A stretch of 64,000 bases of DNA, from positions 74,450 through 138,449 of the forward strand of contig CALXSE010000002.1 in NCBI GenBank assembly GCA_944391085.1, in the 5' to 3' direction. The notes below the pieces were generated by a model, which searched no databases, had not been told where the DNA came from, and saw only the letters and a program-made list of their open reading frames with translations. This DNA is from an uncultured Kiritimatiellota bacterium. Its GTDB lineage: Bacteria; Verrucomicrobiota; Kiritimatiellia; RFP12; DVOR01. Below are positions 56,114 to 64,000 of this stretch, piece after piece (the stretch's first letter is position 1; every line of letters starts with the position of its first letter). Both the position numbers and the translations under genes were made by a program.

Positions 56114-57295
56114 ATGAGCAAGCTTTTCGCCAGACACGTCTATACCTCGGAATCCGTCTCCGAAGGGCATCCCGACAAGGTGGCAGACGCCATCTCCGAC
56201 GCCATCCTCGACGCCTGCCTCGCGCTTGACCCCCATGCCCACGTTGCCTGCGAGACGGCCTGCGGCATGAACCTGGTCGCCAATCTGGGCGAGGTTACCT
56301 GCGCCGGCTTCGAGCGCCTCAACACCAAGGCCATCGCCCAGGACGTCATCCGCAAGATTGGCTACGACCGCCCCGAGGAGGGCTTCTGCTGGCAAGATTT
56401 CACTTACATCAACAACCTTCACGCCCAATCGCCCGACATCAACCAGGGCGTCTCCCGCGCCGACCCCGAGGAGCAGGGCGCAGGCGACCAGGGCATGATG
56501 TTCGGCTACGCGACGAACGAGACGCCCGAGTACCTCCCCCTCCCCCTCGTCTGCTCCAACCGCATCCTCCGCCGCCTGGCCGAGCTCCGCCACAACGGCG
56601 ACATCCCCTGGCTCCGCCCCGACGCCAAGGCCCAGGTCTCCGTCCTCTACGACGGCGGCAAACCCCAGGCCATCACCGACGTTGTCTGCTCCCACCAAAC
56701 CACCGCCGACGTGGACGAAGCGGCTATCCACGCGGCCATCGGCGCCGTCATCCGCGAGGTGCTCGCCCCCACCGGGCTCCTGACCGCAGACACGGCCTTC
56801 CACATCAATCCAACCGGCCGCTTCGTCATCGGCGGCCCTGCGGGCGACTCCGGCATCACCGGGCGCAAGATCATCGTCGACACCTACGGCGGCGTCGGCT
56901 CCCACGGCGGCGGCGCCTTCAGCGGCAAAGACCCCTCCAAGGTCGACCGTTCCGCGGCCTATTATGCCCGTTACGTCGCCCGCAACATCGTCGCCGCGGG
57001 CCTTGCCGACAAGTGCGAGATCCAGGTCGCCTACGCCATCGGCCTGGCCCGCCCCATGAGCATCAACGTCTCCACCTATGGCACCGGCAAGGTCGACGAG
57101 GCCAAAATCGCCGACTTCCTCCTGCGCGGAGCCCTCTTCGACTTTCGCCCCGCCGCCATCATCCGCGACCTCGGCCTGCTCACCCCAACCGGCTGGGGTT
57201 ACGCCGACAATTGCGTCTACGGCCATTTCGGCCGCCCCGGCGTCCCCTGGGAGCGCGAGGATCGCGCCGAAGCCCTCCGCGCCGCCCTCCTTTGA
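56114..57295 (+). CDS. metK: S-adenosylmethionine synthase
   Basis: Makes SAM from methionine and ATP in the cytoplasm. 393 residues, full length. Conserved stretches: [21 protein letters not shown] (near 13-33), [12 protein letters not shown] (near 122-133), [24 protein letters not shown] (near 237-260) and [26 protein letters not shown] 56114 has only a weak GGAT ribosome-binding site. It is monocistronic, with its own promoter and terminator. Confidence 0.97.
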   Translation: MSKLFARHVYTSESVSEGHPDKVADAISDAILDACLALDPHAHVACETACGMNLVANLGEVTCAGFERLNTKAIAQDVIRKIGYDRPEEGFCWQDFTYINNLHAQSPDINQGVSRADPEEQGAGDQGMMFGYATNETPEYLPLPLVCSNRILRRLAELRHNGDIPWLRPDAKAQVSVLYDGGKPQAITDVVCSHQTTADVDEAAIHAAIGAVIREVLAPTGLLTADTAFHINPTGRFVIGGPAGDSGITGRKIIVDTYGGVGSHGGGAFSGKDPSKVDRSAAYYARYVARNIVAAGLADKCEIQVAYAIGLARPMSINVSTYGTGKVDEAKIADFLLRGALFDFRPAAIIRDLGLLTPTGWGYADNCVYGHFGRPGVPWEREDRAEALRAALL

Positions 57296-57315
57296 GCCGC
57301 CGCGCGCCGCGCGCC

Positions 57316-57350
57316 AAGGCCGCCCCACCCCGCGGGCGGCCTTTCTTTTC
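57316..57350 (+). terminator. Rho-independent terminator after metK
   Basis: AAGGCCGCCC (57316-57325) pairs with GGGCGGCCTT (57334-57343), 8-nt loop, followed by TCTTTT. It lies 21 bases after the metK stop. Confidence 0.85.
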
Positions 57351-57414
57351 CCTGCCGACGGCCGAACCCACCCTACCCCATCCCTCCGGCGCCCCTGCCC
57401 GCGCCCGCGAATTA

Positions 57415-57423
57415 TGCTAAAAT
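57415..57423 (+). promoter_or_regulatory. Extended -10 promoter of the BI-1 gene
   Basis: TGCTAAAAT lies 24 bases before ATG 57448, with AAAGGAG in between. Confidence 0.5.
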
Positions 57424-57447
57424 AACGCTTCACAAAAGGAGAATGGC

Positions 57448-58164
57448 ATGAACCCCATGATGGATCCCGATCTGTTGGCCGTCCGCAGCGAAAGCCGCGC
57501 CGCCGGCCTCAACCGCGTCTACAACTTCGTCTACGGCTGGATGGCTGTGGGCCTGGCCCTCTCGGGCCTCGTCGCCTGGCTGGTGGCCGACGCCGCCCTC
57601 TCTGGCGCCTTCACGCTCACCCCCGGCACGCTCATCTTCTGCGCCGTCGTCGAGGTCGTGCTGGTCCTCGTCCTTTCCATGGCCATCCACAAGCTGGCCC
57701 CCGCGGCCGCGGCCGGGCTCTTCCTAGCCTACGCGGCGCTCAACGGCGTGACGCTCTCCGTCCTCCTCCTCGTCTACGCCGCCTCGACCATCCAGACGGC
57801 CTTCTTCGCGGCGGCGGGCACCTTCGCGGCGATGGCGCTCTTCGGCACGCTGACGCGGCGCGACCTCTCGACCCTCGGGCGGGTCTGCTCCATGGCCCTC
57901 ATCGGCCTTGTCATCGCCACGCTCATCAACCTCTTCCTGCGCAACAGCGGGCTCGACGCCATCCTTTGCTACCTCGGCGTGGCCGTCTTCGTGGGCCTGA
58001 CGGCCTATGACGCGCAGAAGGTGCGCCACCTGGCCGACGCCGCCGGCGAACTCGACCGGCCCACCGTCAGCCGCCTGGGCATCCTCTGCGCCCTCTCGCT
58101 CTACCTCGACTTCATCAACCTCTTCATCTACCTCCTCCAAATCTTCGGAAGGAACCGCGAGTGA
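57448..58164 (+). CDS. Bax inhibitor-1/YccA family membrane protein
   Basis: A 238-residue protein with seven hydrophobic segments and the BI-1 family pattern: NGVTLSVLLLVYAASTIQTAFFAAAGTF (near 92-119) and YDAQKVRHLA (near 187-196), the latter with the Asp thought to gate ion flux. YccA interacts with FtsH in E. coli and YetJ is a calcium leak channel in Bacillus; which applies here is unknown. It shares a base with the next gene (TGATG), so the two are translationally coupled. Confidence 0.9.
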   Translation: MNPMMDPDLLAVRSESRAAGLNRVYNFVYGWMAVGLALSGLVAWLVADAALSGAFTLTPGTLIFCAVVEVVLVLVLSMAIHKLAPAAAAGLFLAYAALNGVTLSVLLLVYAASTIQTAFFAAAGTFAAMALFGTLTRRDLSTLGRVCSMALIGLVIATLINLFLRNSGLDAILCYLGVAVFVGLTAYDAQKVRHLADAAGELDRPTVSRLGILCALSLYLDFINLFIYLLQIFGRNRE

Positions 58165-58883
58165 TGAAAGCCCTCCTCTTTCTGGCCGCCGCTTGCGCCG
58201 CCCTCACGGCGCGCGCGGAGACCTACGTCGGCGTCCGCCTCTTCGACATGTACAAGGTCGAGGCCGTCTCGGTGATGACCTCCGAGGACTTCCGCGAGCT
58301 CCGCGCCGAGCTGGCCGAGGAAAAGCGCGTCTTCAACAAGGCCCTCCAGACCGTCAAGCGCGATTGGACGAAGCAATACAACGACGCCCGCAAGGCCGGC
58401 GACAAGGATTTCCCCAAATACCCAACCAAAGCCTTCATCTGGCCCCGCTCCGTCAAGACCCGCAACCTCTCCTCCAAAGAGGCGGCCGACGAGTGGCTCG
58501 CCAAACAGCAGGCCCGCGTCGACGCCGACCATGCCGCCATCGCCGCCGCACAATCCGCCGCGGCCAAAGCCTCGAAAGGCTCCGTCACCGCCGGTTACGG
58601 CAGCCGTGACGACAAGAAGGCCCGCCGGCAGGCCGAAAAGAATCAGCTCGACGAAGCCCTCAAGGAGAAGCTCGGCGAGGCCGTCGAGCTTCAGATGATG
58701 GCGCTGCTCAAATACAATCGTCCTGTGCCGCGCCATTACGTCGTCGATCCCATCGCCGGGGCGACCACCGCCAGCGGGATCTCCGCCATCGGCAAAAAAA
58801 TCGCCAGGCAGGAAGAAGCCATCAAAGCCTATAAACAACGCAAAGCCGAGGCCGAGGCCTCCGGCGACGCCAAACAGCCCTGA
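58164..58883 (+). CDS. Secreted basic protein of unknown function
   Basis: A 239-residue protein with signal peptide (MKALLFLAAACAALTARA). The mature part is Lys/Glu/Ala-rich and predicted largely helical: residues 45-80 (SEDFRELRAELAEEKRVFNKALQ and following) and 148-170 (DDKKARRQAEKNQLDEALKEKL) look like coiled coils. A less charged part has MMALLKYNRPVPRHYVVDPI near 188-207. No family is recognised. ATG 58164 is preceded by AAGGAA; the GTG one codon upstream is less likely. hisD follows at the very next base. Confidence 0.65.
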   Translation: MKALLFLAAACAALTARAETYVGVRLFDMYKVEAVSVMTSEDFRELRAELAEEKRVFNKALQTVKRDWTKQYNDARKAGDKDFPKYPTKAFIWPRSVKTRNLSSKEAADEWLAKQQARVDADHAAIAAAQSAAAKASKGSVTAGYGSRDDKKARRQAEKNQLDEALKEKLGEAVELQMMALLKYNRPVPRHYVVDPIAGATTASGISAIGKKIARQEEAIKAYKQRKAEAEASGDAKQP

Positions 58884-60191
58884 ATGACCATGGATTTCCA
58901 GATTCCCATCCTCGATTGGTCCCCCGCCTCCCCCACCCCGCAGGTCGAGGCCTTCCTCCGACGCCCCCCCTTCGATGAGCGCGCCGAGGCCGCCGCCGCC
59001 AAATGCCTGGCCGACATCCGTGCCCGCGGCCTCGACGCCGTGCTCGACGCCTGCCGCGCCTTCGATCACGCCGACCTCACGCCCGAAACCATCCGGGTCA
59101 CCGAAGCCGAGCTCGACGCCGCCGACGCGGCCTGCGATGAGACCGTGAAGGAGGCCATCCGCCTGGCCGCCACCCGCGTCATGGGCTTCGCCAAGGCCGG
59201 CCTCCGCGACGATTGGGACATCCACACCTTCAACGGCGGCCGCCTGGGCGAACGCTTCCACCCGATGGACCGCGTGGGCGTCTACATCCCCGGCGGCACC
59301 GCCCCCCTGGCCTCCACCGCCATCATGACCGTCGTCCTGGCCAAGGCCGCCGGCGTCCCCGAGATCGTCGCCTGCACCCCCGCCCGCGACGGCACGGCCG
59401 TCTCCGCCCCCCTCCTGCATGCCCTGCGCGTAGCCGGCGCCACCGAGGTTTACCGCGTCGGCGGCATCCAATCCATCGGCATGATGGCCTACGGCGCCGG
59501 TATTCGGCCCGTCGAGCTCATCGCCGGGCCGGGCAACGCCTACGTCACCGCCGCGAAGCGCCAGGTCTACGGCACTGTCGCCATTGACCAGGTGGCCGGC
59601 CCCTCGGAGATCTGCGTCCTGGCCGACCGCGCCGGCAACCCCAAGTGGATCGCCGCGGATCTCCTCTCCCAGGCCGAACACGGCAGCGGCCTTGAGAAAA
59701 GCCTGCTCGTCACCGACTCGCGCGACTTCGCCGAGGCCGTCCACGCGCAAGTGCTCGAACAGCTTGCCCGCCGCGGCCGCCGCGCCATCATTGAGCGCAT
59801 GCTCGCCAACGGCGGGATGCTCATGGCCGTCGTGCCGGACCTCGACGACGGCGTTCGCCTCTGCAACCGTTTCGCCGCCGAGCATCTTGAGCTCCAGGTG
59901 GCCGACGCAGAGGCCGTCCTGCCCAAAATCACCTGCGCCGGCGCGGTCTTCGTCGGGTACTGGACGCCCGAGAGCGCGGGGGACTTCGTGGCCGGCCCCA
60001 GCCACGTCCTGCCCACGGGCGGCGCGGCGCGGATGTTCAGCGGCCTCACCGCCGAGACCTTCCGCCGCCGCAGCTCCTTCGTCGAGTTCACCCAGAACGA
60101 CCTCGCCGAGACGCGCAAGGCCATCGAGACCTTCGGTGCGCTCGAGGGCCTCGACGGCCACGCCTACGCCGCCACCGCCCGTTTTGAGTGA
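58884..60191 (+). CDS. hisD: Histidinol dehydrogenase
   Basis: Last enzyme of histidine synthesis: two NAD+-dependent oxidations of histidinol to histidine, zinc-dependent. 435 residues. Signatures: VGVYIPGGTAPLASTAIMTV (near 132-151), GPGNAYVTAAKRQVYGTVAID (near 215-235), AGPSEICVLAD, DLLSQAEHGSGLEKSLLVT (near 259-277) and NRFAAEHLELQV with the catalytic Glu-His. The start ATG directly follows the upstream stop; an alternative ATG is two codons in. No other his gene is present, so histidine genes are dispersed. Confidence 0.95.
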   Translation: MTMDFQIPILDWSPASPTPQVEAFLRRPPFDERAEAAAAKCLADIRARGLDAVLDACRAFDHADLTPETIRVTEAELDAADAACDETVKEAIRLAATRVMGFAKAGLRDDWDIHTFNGGRLGERFHPMDRVGVYIPGGTAPLASTAIMTVVLAKAAGVPEIVACTPARDGTAVSAPLLHALRVAGATEVYRVGGIQSIGMMAYGAGIRPVELIAGPGNAYVTAAKRQVYGTVAIDQVAGPSEICVLADRAGNPKWIAADLLSQAEHGSGLEKSLLVTDSRDFAEAVHAQVLEQLARRGRRAIIERMLANGGMLMAVVPDLDDGVRLCNRFAAEHLELQVADAEAVLPKITCAGAVFVGYWTPESAGDFVAGPSHVLPTGGAARMFSGLTAETFRRRSSFVEFTQNDLAETRKAIETFGALEGLDGHAYAATARFE

Positions 60192-60210
60192 CCCCTGCCC
60201 GCACCCTTTC

Positions 60211-60236
60211 GGCCCCGGCCTGGCCCGGGGCTTTTT
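60211..60236 (+). terminator. Probable terminator after hisD
   Basis: GCCCCGG (60212-60218) pairs with CCGGGGC (60225-60231), followed by TTTTT. It lies 20 bases after the hisD stop and 24 before the nuclease gene. Confidence 0.75.
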
Positions 60237-60259
60237 GATGACCGCCGGAGAGCTCGCGC

Positions 60260-61240
60260 ATGGCCGGACGCAGACGTAAACGCCCCACGGGGCTTCGGGA
60301 CTGGCTGGCACGCCACCGGGGGCGGGCCTTCGCGGCCGTCGCCCTCGCCGCGGCCCTTGTCCTCGGCAACTGGTTCGCGCACCTCCCCACCGAGACCCGC
60401 GCGCTCGCCGGCCCGGCCGAGCTCACCCTCGAAGCCCTCGGCGCCGTCACCGCAGACGCCACCGACGCCATCGGCCTCACCGGTCACGACGCCTGGGTCG
60501 ACTACGCCAAGCAACCCGCGCTCGGCCCGCTTCCCTTCGGCGTGCCACGCGTGGCCGACCCAAGCAAGGCGCCGGACGACCTCATCCTCCTCAAGCGTAA
60601 AGGGTATTGGGTCGGCTACTCCCCCAGCCTCCGCCGCCCCGTCTGGGCCGCCTACGCCGTCCCCGAGGCACGCGTTTTGCGGCAATTGCCTGACCGCCCC
60701 CCCTTCGAGCGCGACCCCGAGGTGCGCGATTCCCCCGTCACCGGCTCCTACACCGGCAGCGGTTACGACCGCGGCCACCTGGCCCCGAACTACGCCATCG
60801 CCATGTGCTATGGCCGCGCGGCCCAATGCGAGACCTTCCTCATGACGAACATCGCCCCGCAGGCGCCCGAACTCAATCGCGGGCCCTGGCGCATCCTTGA
60901 GGCGATCGTCGCCGACGACCTGCCGTCGCGCGCCGGCACCGTCTGGGCCATCGTCTGCCTGACGCCCGGGGGCAGGACGCTCAAGGAAGGCGGCATCGAC
61001 ATTCCGGCGGGCTTCGGCCTGGTGTTGGCCTCCTGGCAGGCGGGGCGGCTCCGCGCCATCGGCCTCTACATGCCCCAGGAGACCGCCGACACCAAGCGCC
61101 CGCGCTACTGTTTCCGTTCCATCCGCTGGCTTGAGGAACAGACGGGGCTCGACTTCTTCCCGGCCCTCTCGCAAGCGCGCCAAGACGCCCTCGAAACCGT
61201 CGAGGTCAATCGCTTCTGGCCCAAATGGGAGCTCCTCTGA
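60260..61240 (+). CDS. DNA/RNA non-specific endonuclease (beta-beta-alpha-Me type), membrane-anchored
   Basis: A 326-residue protein. A basic N-terminus and one hydrophobic segment (AFAAVALAAALVLGNWFA, near 23-40) suggest export or anchoring. The catalytic motif is GYDRGHLAPN (near 168-177), with the general-base His in DRGH, followed by TNIAPQAPELNRGPW (near 194-208) where the Asn binds Mg2+. Homologs (NucA/EndoG type) cleave DNA and RNA without sequence preference, for nutrition or defence. There is no adjacent immunity gene. It abuts ruvC with no gap. Confidence 0.88.
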   Translation: MAGRRRKRPTGLRDWLARHRGRAFAAVALAAALVLGNWFAHLPTETRALAGPAELTLEALGAVTADATDAIGLTGHDAWVDYAKQPALGPLPFGVPRVADPSKAPDDLILLKRKGYWVGYSPSLRRPVWAAYAVPEARVLRQLPDRPPFERDPEVRDSPVTGSYTGSGYDRGHLAPNYAIAMCYGRAAQCETFLMTNIAPQAPELNRGPWRILEAIVADDLPSRAGTVWAIVCLTPGGRTLKEGGIDIPAGFGLVLASWQAGRLRAIGLYMPQETADTKRPRYCFRSIRWLEEQTGLDFFPALSQARQDALETVEVNRFWPKWELL

Positions 61241-61750
61241 ATGCCCCGGGACCGCGTCGCCATCGGGTTTGACACCTCCCTGCGCTCCACCGGCATCGGC
61301 GTCGTCCGCGCCGAGGGCAACGTCCGCCGCGCGCTCTACTACGCCCCCGTCCGCGTCCCCGACAAGCTCCCGCTCTCCGCCGCGCTCGTCCGGATCGATG
61401 AGGCCGTGAACCACGTCCTGGACGCTTACGCGCCCACCGAAGCCGCCCTCGAGGGCGTGTTCTATGCCAAGAACGCCCGCACCGCGATGATCCTCTGCCA
61501 CGCCCGTGGGGTCGTCATCGCCGCCTGCGCCAAGCGCGGCATCCCCATCTGCGAGTATTCCCCCGCCGAGGTCAAGCGCGCCGTCACCGGCGTCGGCTCC
61601 GCCGAAAAGCCCCAGGTGCAGGCCATGGTCGCGCGCATCCTCTCCCTTCCCCCGCCCCTCCAAAACGACGCCGCCGACGCCCTCGCCATCGCCCTGGCCC
61701 ACCTCAACCGCGCCACCTCACTGCTCTCCTCCACCCCGAAAACCCTCTGA
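61241..61750 (+). CDS. ruvC: Holliday junction resolvase RuvC
   Basis: Endonuclease that cuts Holliday junctions symmetrically at the end of recombination. It has 169 residues with the four acidic catalytic residues at D11 (GFDTSLRSTGIGV), E71 (ALEGVFYAKN), D143 and D146 (QNDAADALAIAL). The N-terminal signature reads FDTSL rather than the commoner DPG, a mild deviation. ATG 61241 follows the nuclease stop directly. ruvA and ruvB are not in the window. Confidence 0.9.
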   Translation: MPRDRVAIGFDTSLRSTGIGVVRAEGNVRRALYYAPVRVPDKLPLSAALVRIDEAVNHVLDAYAPTEAALEGVFYAKNARTAMILCHARGVVIAACAKRGIPICEYSPAEVKRAVTGVGSAEKPQVQAMVARILSLPPPLQNDAADALAIALAHLNRATSLLSSTPKTL

Positions 61751-61751
61751 C

Positions 61752-62651
61752 ATGCCCCGCCTCACCCCTCTCTTCCTTCTCCCCCTGCTGATCCTCTTCG
61801 GCTGTGCCCGCCCTTACGAGCGCACCGCCGAGGCCCTTGGCCTCCCCAAGGACGCCGTTACCGTCGCCGGGGAACGCGTCGTCCTCGAAGGCGGCGGCCA
61901 CCGTTTCGAGTTCCCGCCCGGCATCCGCGTCGCCACCGTCGACGGCGCGCGCTATTACCTCAACCATGCCGCCGGCCCGGATGACCTGGCCCCCGCCGAC
62001 GCCTCGCTCCTGCGCGCGGCAGTGGTCGCCCCCGCACCGCTCTGCCCCCGCCCCGCCATCCTCCTTGACCCAGGCCACGGCGGGAAAGACATCGGCTGCT
62101 CCGTCGGCAAAGATGCCGAGCATGCCATCGCCCACGACATCGCCCTGGCCGCCCAGGAACTCCTTCACGCCGCCGGGTGCGACGTCCGCCTCACCCGTAC
62201 CGCCGAGCAGGGGCCCACCCTGCAGGAGCGCGTCGACCTTGCCGCCGCCAACCCGCCGGACGCCTACGTCAGCATCCACGTGAACGCCGCCGCCAATCCC
62301 GAGGCCCGCGGCGTCGAGGTCTATACGCTCCCGCTCCCCGGATGCGACGGCACGAACGCCAACGCCAAAGCCTGGGAGACGCCCCTGCCCGGCCAGGCCC
62401 ACCTGCCGCAGGCCACGCGCCTGGCCCTCTGCGTCCAGCGTGCCCTCCTGCGCACCCCGGGGCATACTGAGGACCGCGGCGTGCGCCACGCCCATTTCAA
62501 GGTCTTGCGCGACGTTCCCGCCCCCGCCATCCTTATCGAGACCGGGTTCGTCACCAACGCCGACGACCGGGCCCGACTGGCTTCCCCCGAGGGCCGCCGC
62601 GCCATTGGTTTCGCCATTGCCCTCGGCATCCTCGAGGCCTTCCGCCGCTGA
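61752..62651 (+). CDS. N-acetylmuramoyl-L-alanine amidase, lipoprotein
   Basis: Amidase_3-type zinc hydrolase that cleaves the amide bond between MurNAc and L-Ala of peptidoglycan. 299 residues. N-terminal lipobox LILFGC gives lipidation at Cys18. Zinc and catalytic residues are in LLDPGHGGKD (His109), KDAEHAIAHD (Glu123), YVSIHVNAA (second His) and LIETGFVTN (catalytic Glu near 265). A small N-terminal domain (20-100) precedes the catalytic part. ATG 61752 is two bases after the ruvC stop. No Shine-Dalgarno is obvious, so expression may rely on coupling. Confidence 0.88.
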   Translation: MPRLTPLFLLPLLILFGCARPYERTAEALGLPKDAVTVAGERVVLEGGGHRFEFPPGIRVATVDGARYYLNHAAGPDDLAPADASLLRAAVVAPAPLCPRPAILLDPGHGGKDIGCSVGKDAEHAIAHDIALAAQELLHAAGCDVRLTRTAEQGPTLQERVDLAAANPPDAYVSIHVNAAANPEARGVEVYTLPLPGCDGTNANAKAWETPLPGQAHLPQATRLALCVQRALLRTPGHTEDRGVRHAHFKVLRDVPAPAILIETGFVTNADDRARLASPEGRRAIGFAIALGILEAFRR

Positions 62652-62753
62652 CCGTGCGCCGCTTTCCTTCCCAAGTGTCGCGAGACGATTCGGGCGTTGT
62701 GCCCGAATGCGTGTGAGGCGGGACGGCGCAGGTTGGGGGAAAGGAGGCAAATA

Positions 62754-62762
62754 TGGTATACT
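62754..62762 (+). promoter_or_regulatory. Extended -10 promoter, leaderless start at 62770
   Basis: TGGTATACT ends 7 nt before ATG 62770, so transcription should start at or next to the start codon. The sequence AAAGGAGG (62740-62747) looks like a Shine-Dalgarno but lies upstream of the -10 and would not be in such an mRNA. Confidence 0.55.
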
Positions 62763-62769
62763 TTGCAAC

Positions 62770-63417
62770 ATGTGGTTTGGCTCTTCAAAGGTGAGCGCTT
62801 TTGGGCGCGTTGGCGCCGCGGTGGCGTTGTTGGCGTTGGCGGTGGCGTCCGCGGCGTTGGCGTTCCCTCGGGTGCAGGGGGTGCTGGGATCGGCGTGGAC
62901 GAACGCGCTTCTCTGGGGCTTGCTGCTGGTGTGTGCGGGGATGGGCCTGGCGGCGCTGGCGCGGCGGCGTTGGCTGAGCGCGGTGTTCCATGCGGGTGCG
63001 GCGGTCGTAATCGTTGGCGGGGGGATGACTGCCGGCTACGCGAAATCCTGGCAGGTGGCGTTGGTAGATTCACCGCTGGCGCCGCCGGAGTATCGCCAGC
63101 GCCTGGTGGAAGGGGAGCTGGTGTCGCTGAGCAAGTTTGAGATTGAGACCTATGCGGACGGGATGCCGAAACAGTTCCGCACGACGCTGGCGTTCCCGGA
63201 TGGAGAGCGGACGTTGTCGGTGAACAAGCCGCTGAGGCGCAAGGGGATCACCTATTATCAGATGTCCTATTCGCAGGCGACCGATCCCTATGGGCGCGCC
63301 TGGTGGGTGACGCACTTGACGTTGCGGCGGGATCCGGGGGCGGCGGTGACGTTCGCGGGATACGGCTTGCTCGCCCTTGCGGCCTTGGGGGCGGCCATCC
63401 GGGAGACTGCGCGATGA
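62770..63417 (+). CDS. ResB-like cytochrome c biogenesis protein
   Basis: A 215-residue membrane protein with two to three N-terminal hydrophobic segments ([20 protein letters not shown] and following), a periplasmic beta-rich part and a C-terminal segment ([16 protein letters not shown]). Typical ResB phrases: [23 protein letters not shown] (near 118-140), [20 protein letters not shown] (near 149-168). It is shorter than classic ResB/Ccs1 and resembles the compact ResB-like proteins next to CcsA in some anaerobes. With ccsA, overlapping by ATGA, it forms System II for covalent haem attachment to c-type cytochromes. Confidence 0.82.
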   Translation: MWFGSSKVSAFGRVGAAVALLALAVASAALAFPRVQGVLGSAWTNALLWGLLLVCAGMGLAALARRRWLSAVFHAGAAVVIVGGGMTAGYAKSWQVALVDSPLAPPEYRQRLVEGELVSLSKFEIETYADGMPKQFRTTLAFPDGERTLSVNKPLRRKGITYYQMSYSQATDPYGRAWWVTHLTLRRDPGAAVTFAGYGLLALAALGAAIRETAR

Positions 63418-64000
63418 CGGTGAAGACCGATTTGCTGGGGTGGCTGCTGAACGCCCAGGTCGCGCTCGCGTTGCTCGGGGTGATCGTGCCCAAGCGTCTG
63501 GGGCGCTGGATATGGGGGGCGGTTCTGCCGATGGGCATGGCGGCGATCGCGGTGCGTTGGGGGGCGGTGGGGCACCCGCCCATGCGCAACCTCTTCGAGG
63601 CGTTTCTCTGGCTGCCGGCGATCTTGTCCGTGGCCACGTTGCTGACGCGGTGGCGCGACGGGATTTGGACGGTGCGTCTGGACGCGCTGCTGGGGTTTGT
63701 CGTGGCCTTCCCGCTGGCGTTCGTCTTCTCCGCCGAGGAAGGGAGATTGCCGCCGGCCTTGCAAAGCCCGCTTTTTGTGCCGCACGTCTTGGGGTATATG
63801 CTCGCCTACGCCTTTCTGGCGCGGGCATTCGCGCTGGAGTGCGCGGGCCGTACGGACGCCGCGCGGCGAAGCTTCGCGTGGGGGTTCTTCCTGATGACGC
63901 TGGCCCTGGCGCTCGGCTCGGTGTGGGGCAACGAGGCATGGGGCGCCTATTGGCAGTGGGATCCGAAGGAGCAGTGGTCGCTCGCCACCTGGCTGGCCTA
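63414..64000 (+). CDS. ccsA: Cytochrome c assembly protein CcsA, N-terminal part (runs off window)
   Basis: From ATG 63414, overlapping the ResB-like stop (ATGA), the frame stays open to the window end (195 residues and still continuing). Several hydrophobic segments are present, with [12 protein letters not shown] near 58-69 and a conserved His in [12 protein letters not shown] near 129-140. Before the edge comes the tryptophan-rich WWD haem-binding motif: [19 protein letters not shown] (near 176-194). This identifies the haem-handling subunit of System II cytochrome c maturation. The C-terminus lies outside the window. Confidence 0.92.
   Translation, partial: MTVKTDLLGWLLNAQVALALLGVIVPKRLGRWIWGAVLPMGMAAIAVRWGAVGHPPMRNLFEAFLWLPAILSVATLLTRWRDGIWTVRLDALLGFVVAFPLAFVFSAEEGRLPPALQSPLFVPHVLGYMLAYAFLARAFALECAGRTDAARRSFAWGFFLMTLALALGSVWGNEAWGAYWQWDPKEQWSLATWLA

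Noticed and set aside
1-64000. tRNA, rRNA, CRISPR arrays, insertion sequences
   Set aside because: I scanned intergenic regions for T-loop motifs, regularly spaced direct repeats and transposase motifs and found none that I could defend.

Overview
The window is GC-rich, gene-dense DNA with about 57 genes. Most are packed into operons whose start and stop codons overlap by 1 to 14 bases. Lipid A synthesis (lpxD), Tat-exported or lipoprotein sulfatases, a very large secreted GH2 beta-galactosidase, ExbB/ExbD, and several secreted proteins of unknown function point to a Gram-negative, polysaccharide-degrading bacterium. The gene mix resembles the PVC superphylum (Verrucomicrobiota/Kiritimatiellota/Lentisphaerota), possibly a gut or other anaerobic lineage. 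That placement is inference; no rRNA or other taxonomic marker was compared.

Layout. 1-6056 (+): end of ackA, a GT4 glycosyltransferase, tadA, a family 5 ABC substrate-binding protein and a ParC-like topoisomerase subunit, closed by a terminator. 6109-9371 (-): 3-methyladenine glycosylase, then lepA with a DUF212 membrane protein. 9439-14696 (+): two tandem paralogous secreted proteins, a sulfatase, trmB and an amidohydrolase. 14778-23147 (-): one long operon, psd - pssA - aconitase - zinc-finger-like protein - lpxD - small ORF - aroC - tatD. 23148-25714: a two-domain SGNH/sialate-esterase-type gene flanked by short repeats and by a chimeric psd/rluA remnant. 25715-28525 (-): a two-gene Fe-S/pyruvyl-transferase operon with a structured leader. 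28526-32257 (-): beta-galactosidase. 32394-37572 (+): antiporter-EIIA fusion, a secreted coiled-coil protein, a VTT membrane protein and pgk. 37641-44249 (-): argS - exbB - exbD - ftsK - rodZ-like. 44377-47528 (-): a GtrA/GtrB/membrane-protein operon behind a second copy of the structured leader. 47898-52146 (+): DtxR-type regulator, kdsD, holA, scpB, hemW. 52162-54403: a frameshifted MerR regulator divergent from a MATE pump. 54474-56012 (-): second sulfatase. 56114-64000 (+): metK, BI-1 protein, secreted protein, hisD, nuclease, ruvC, amidase, resB and the start of ccsA.

The most interesting signal is a pair of about 195-nt 5' leaders on the minus strand (28012-28207 and 47529-47727), in front of two unrelated cell-surface operons. 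They share an ordered set of helices. The paired arms differ between copies but stay complementary, and an internal loop (AA opposite GCC) and the sequence around the start codon are conserved. A closing helix in both copies uses the bases between the Shine-Dalgarno and the start codon. This looks like a cis-regulatory RNA that I cannot match to a known class.

Other themes: nearly every recognisable promoter is an extended -10 (TGnTAnnnT) with no clear -35, and three genes start 6-7 bases after the -10, which predicts leaderless mRNAs. A divergent MerR/MATE promoter has a 19-bp spacer holding a near-perfect dyad, yet the regulator reading frame is broken. Decayed duplicates (psd 5' end, rluA 3' end, a beta-galactosidase 3' end with its terminator) mark sites of past rearrangement. 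No tRNA, rRNA, CRISPR array or intact insertion sequence was seen.
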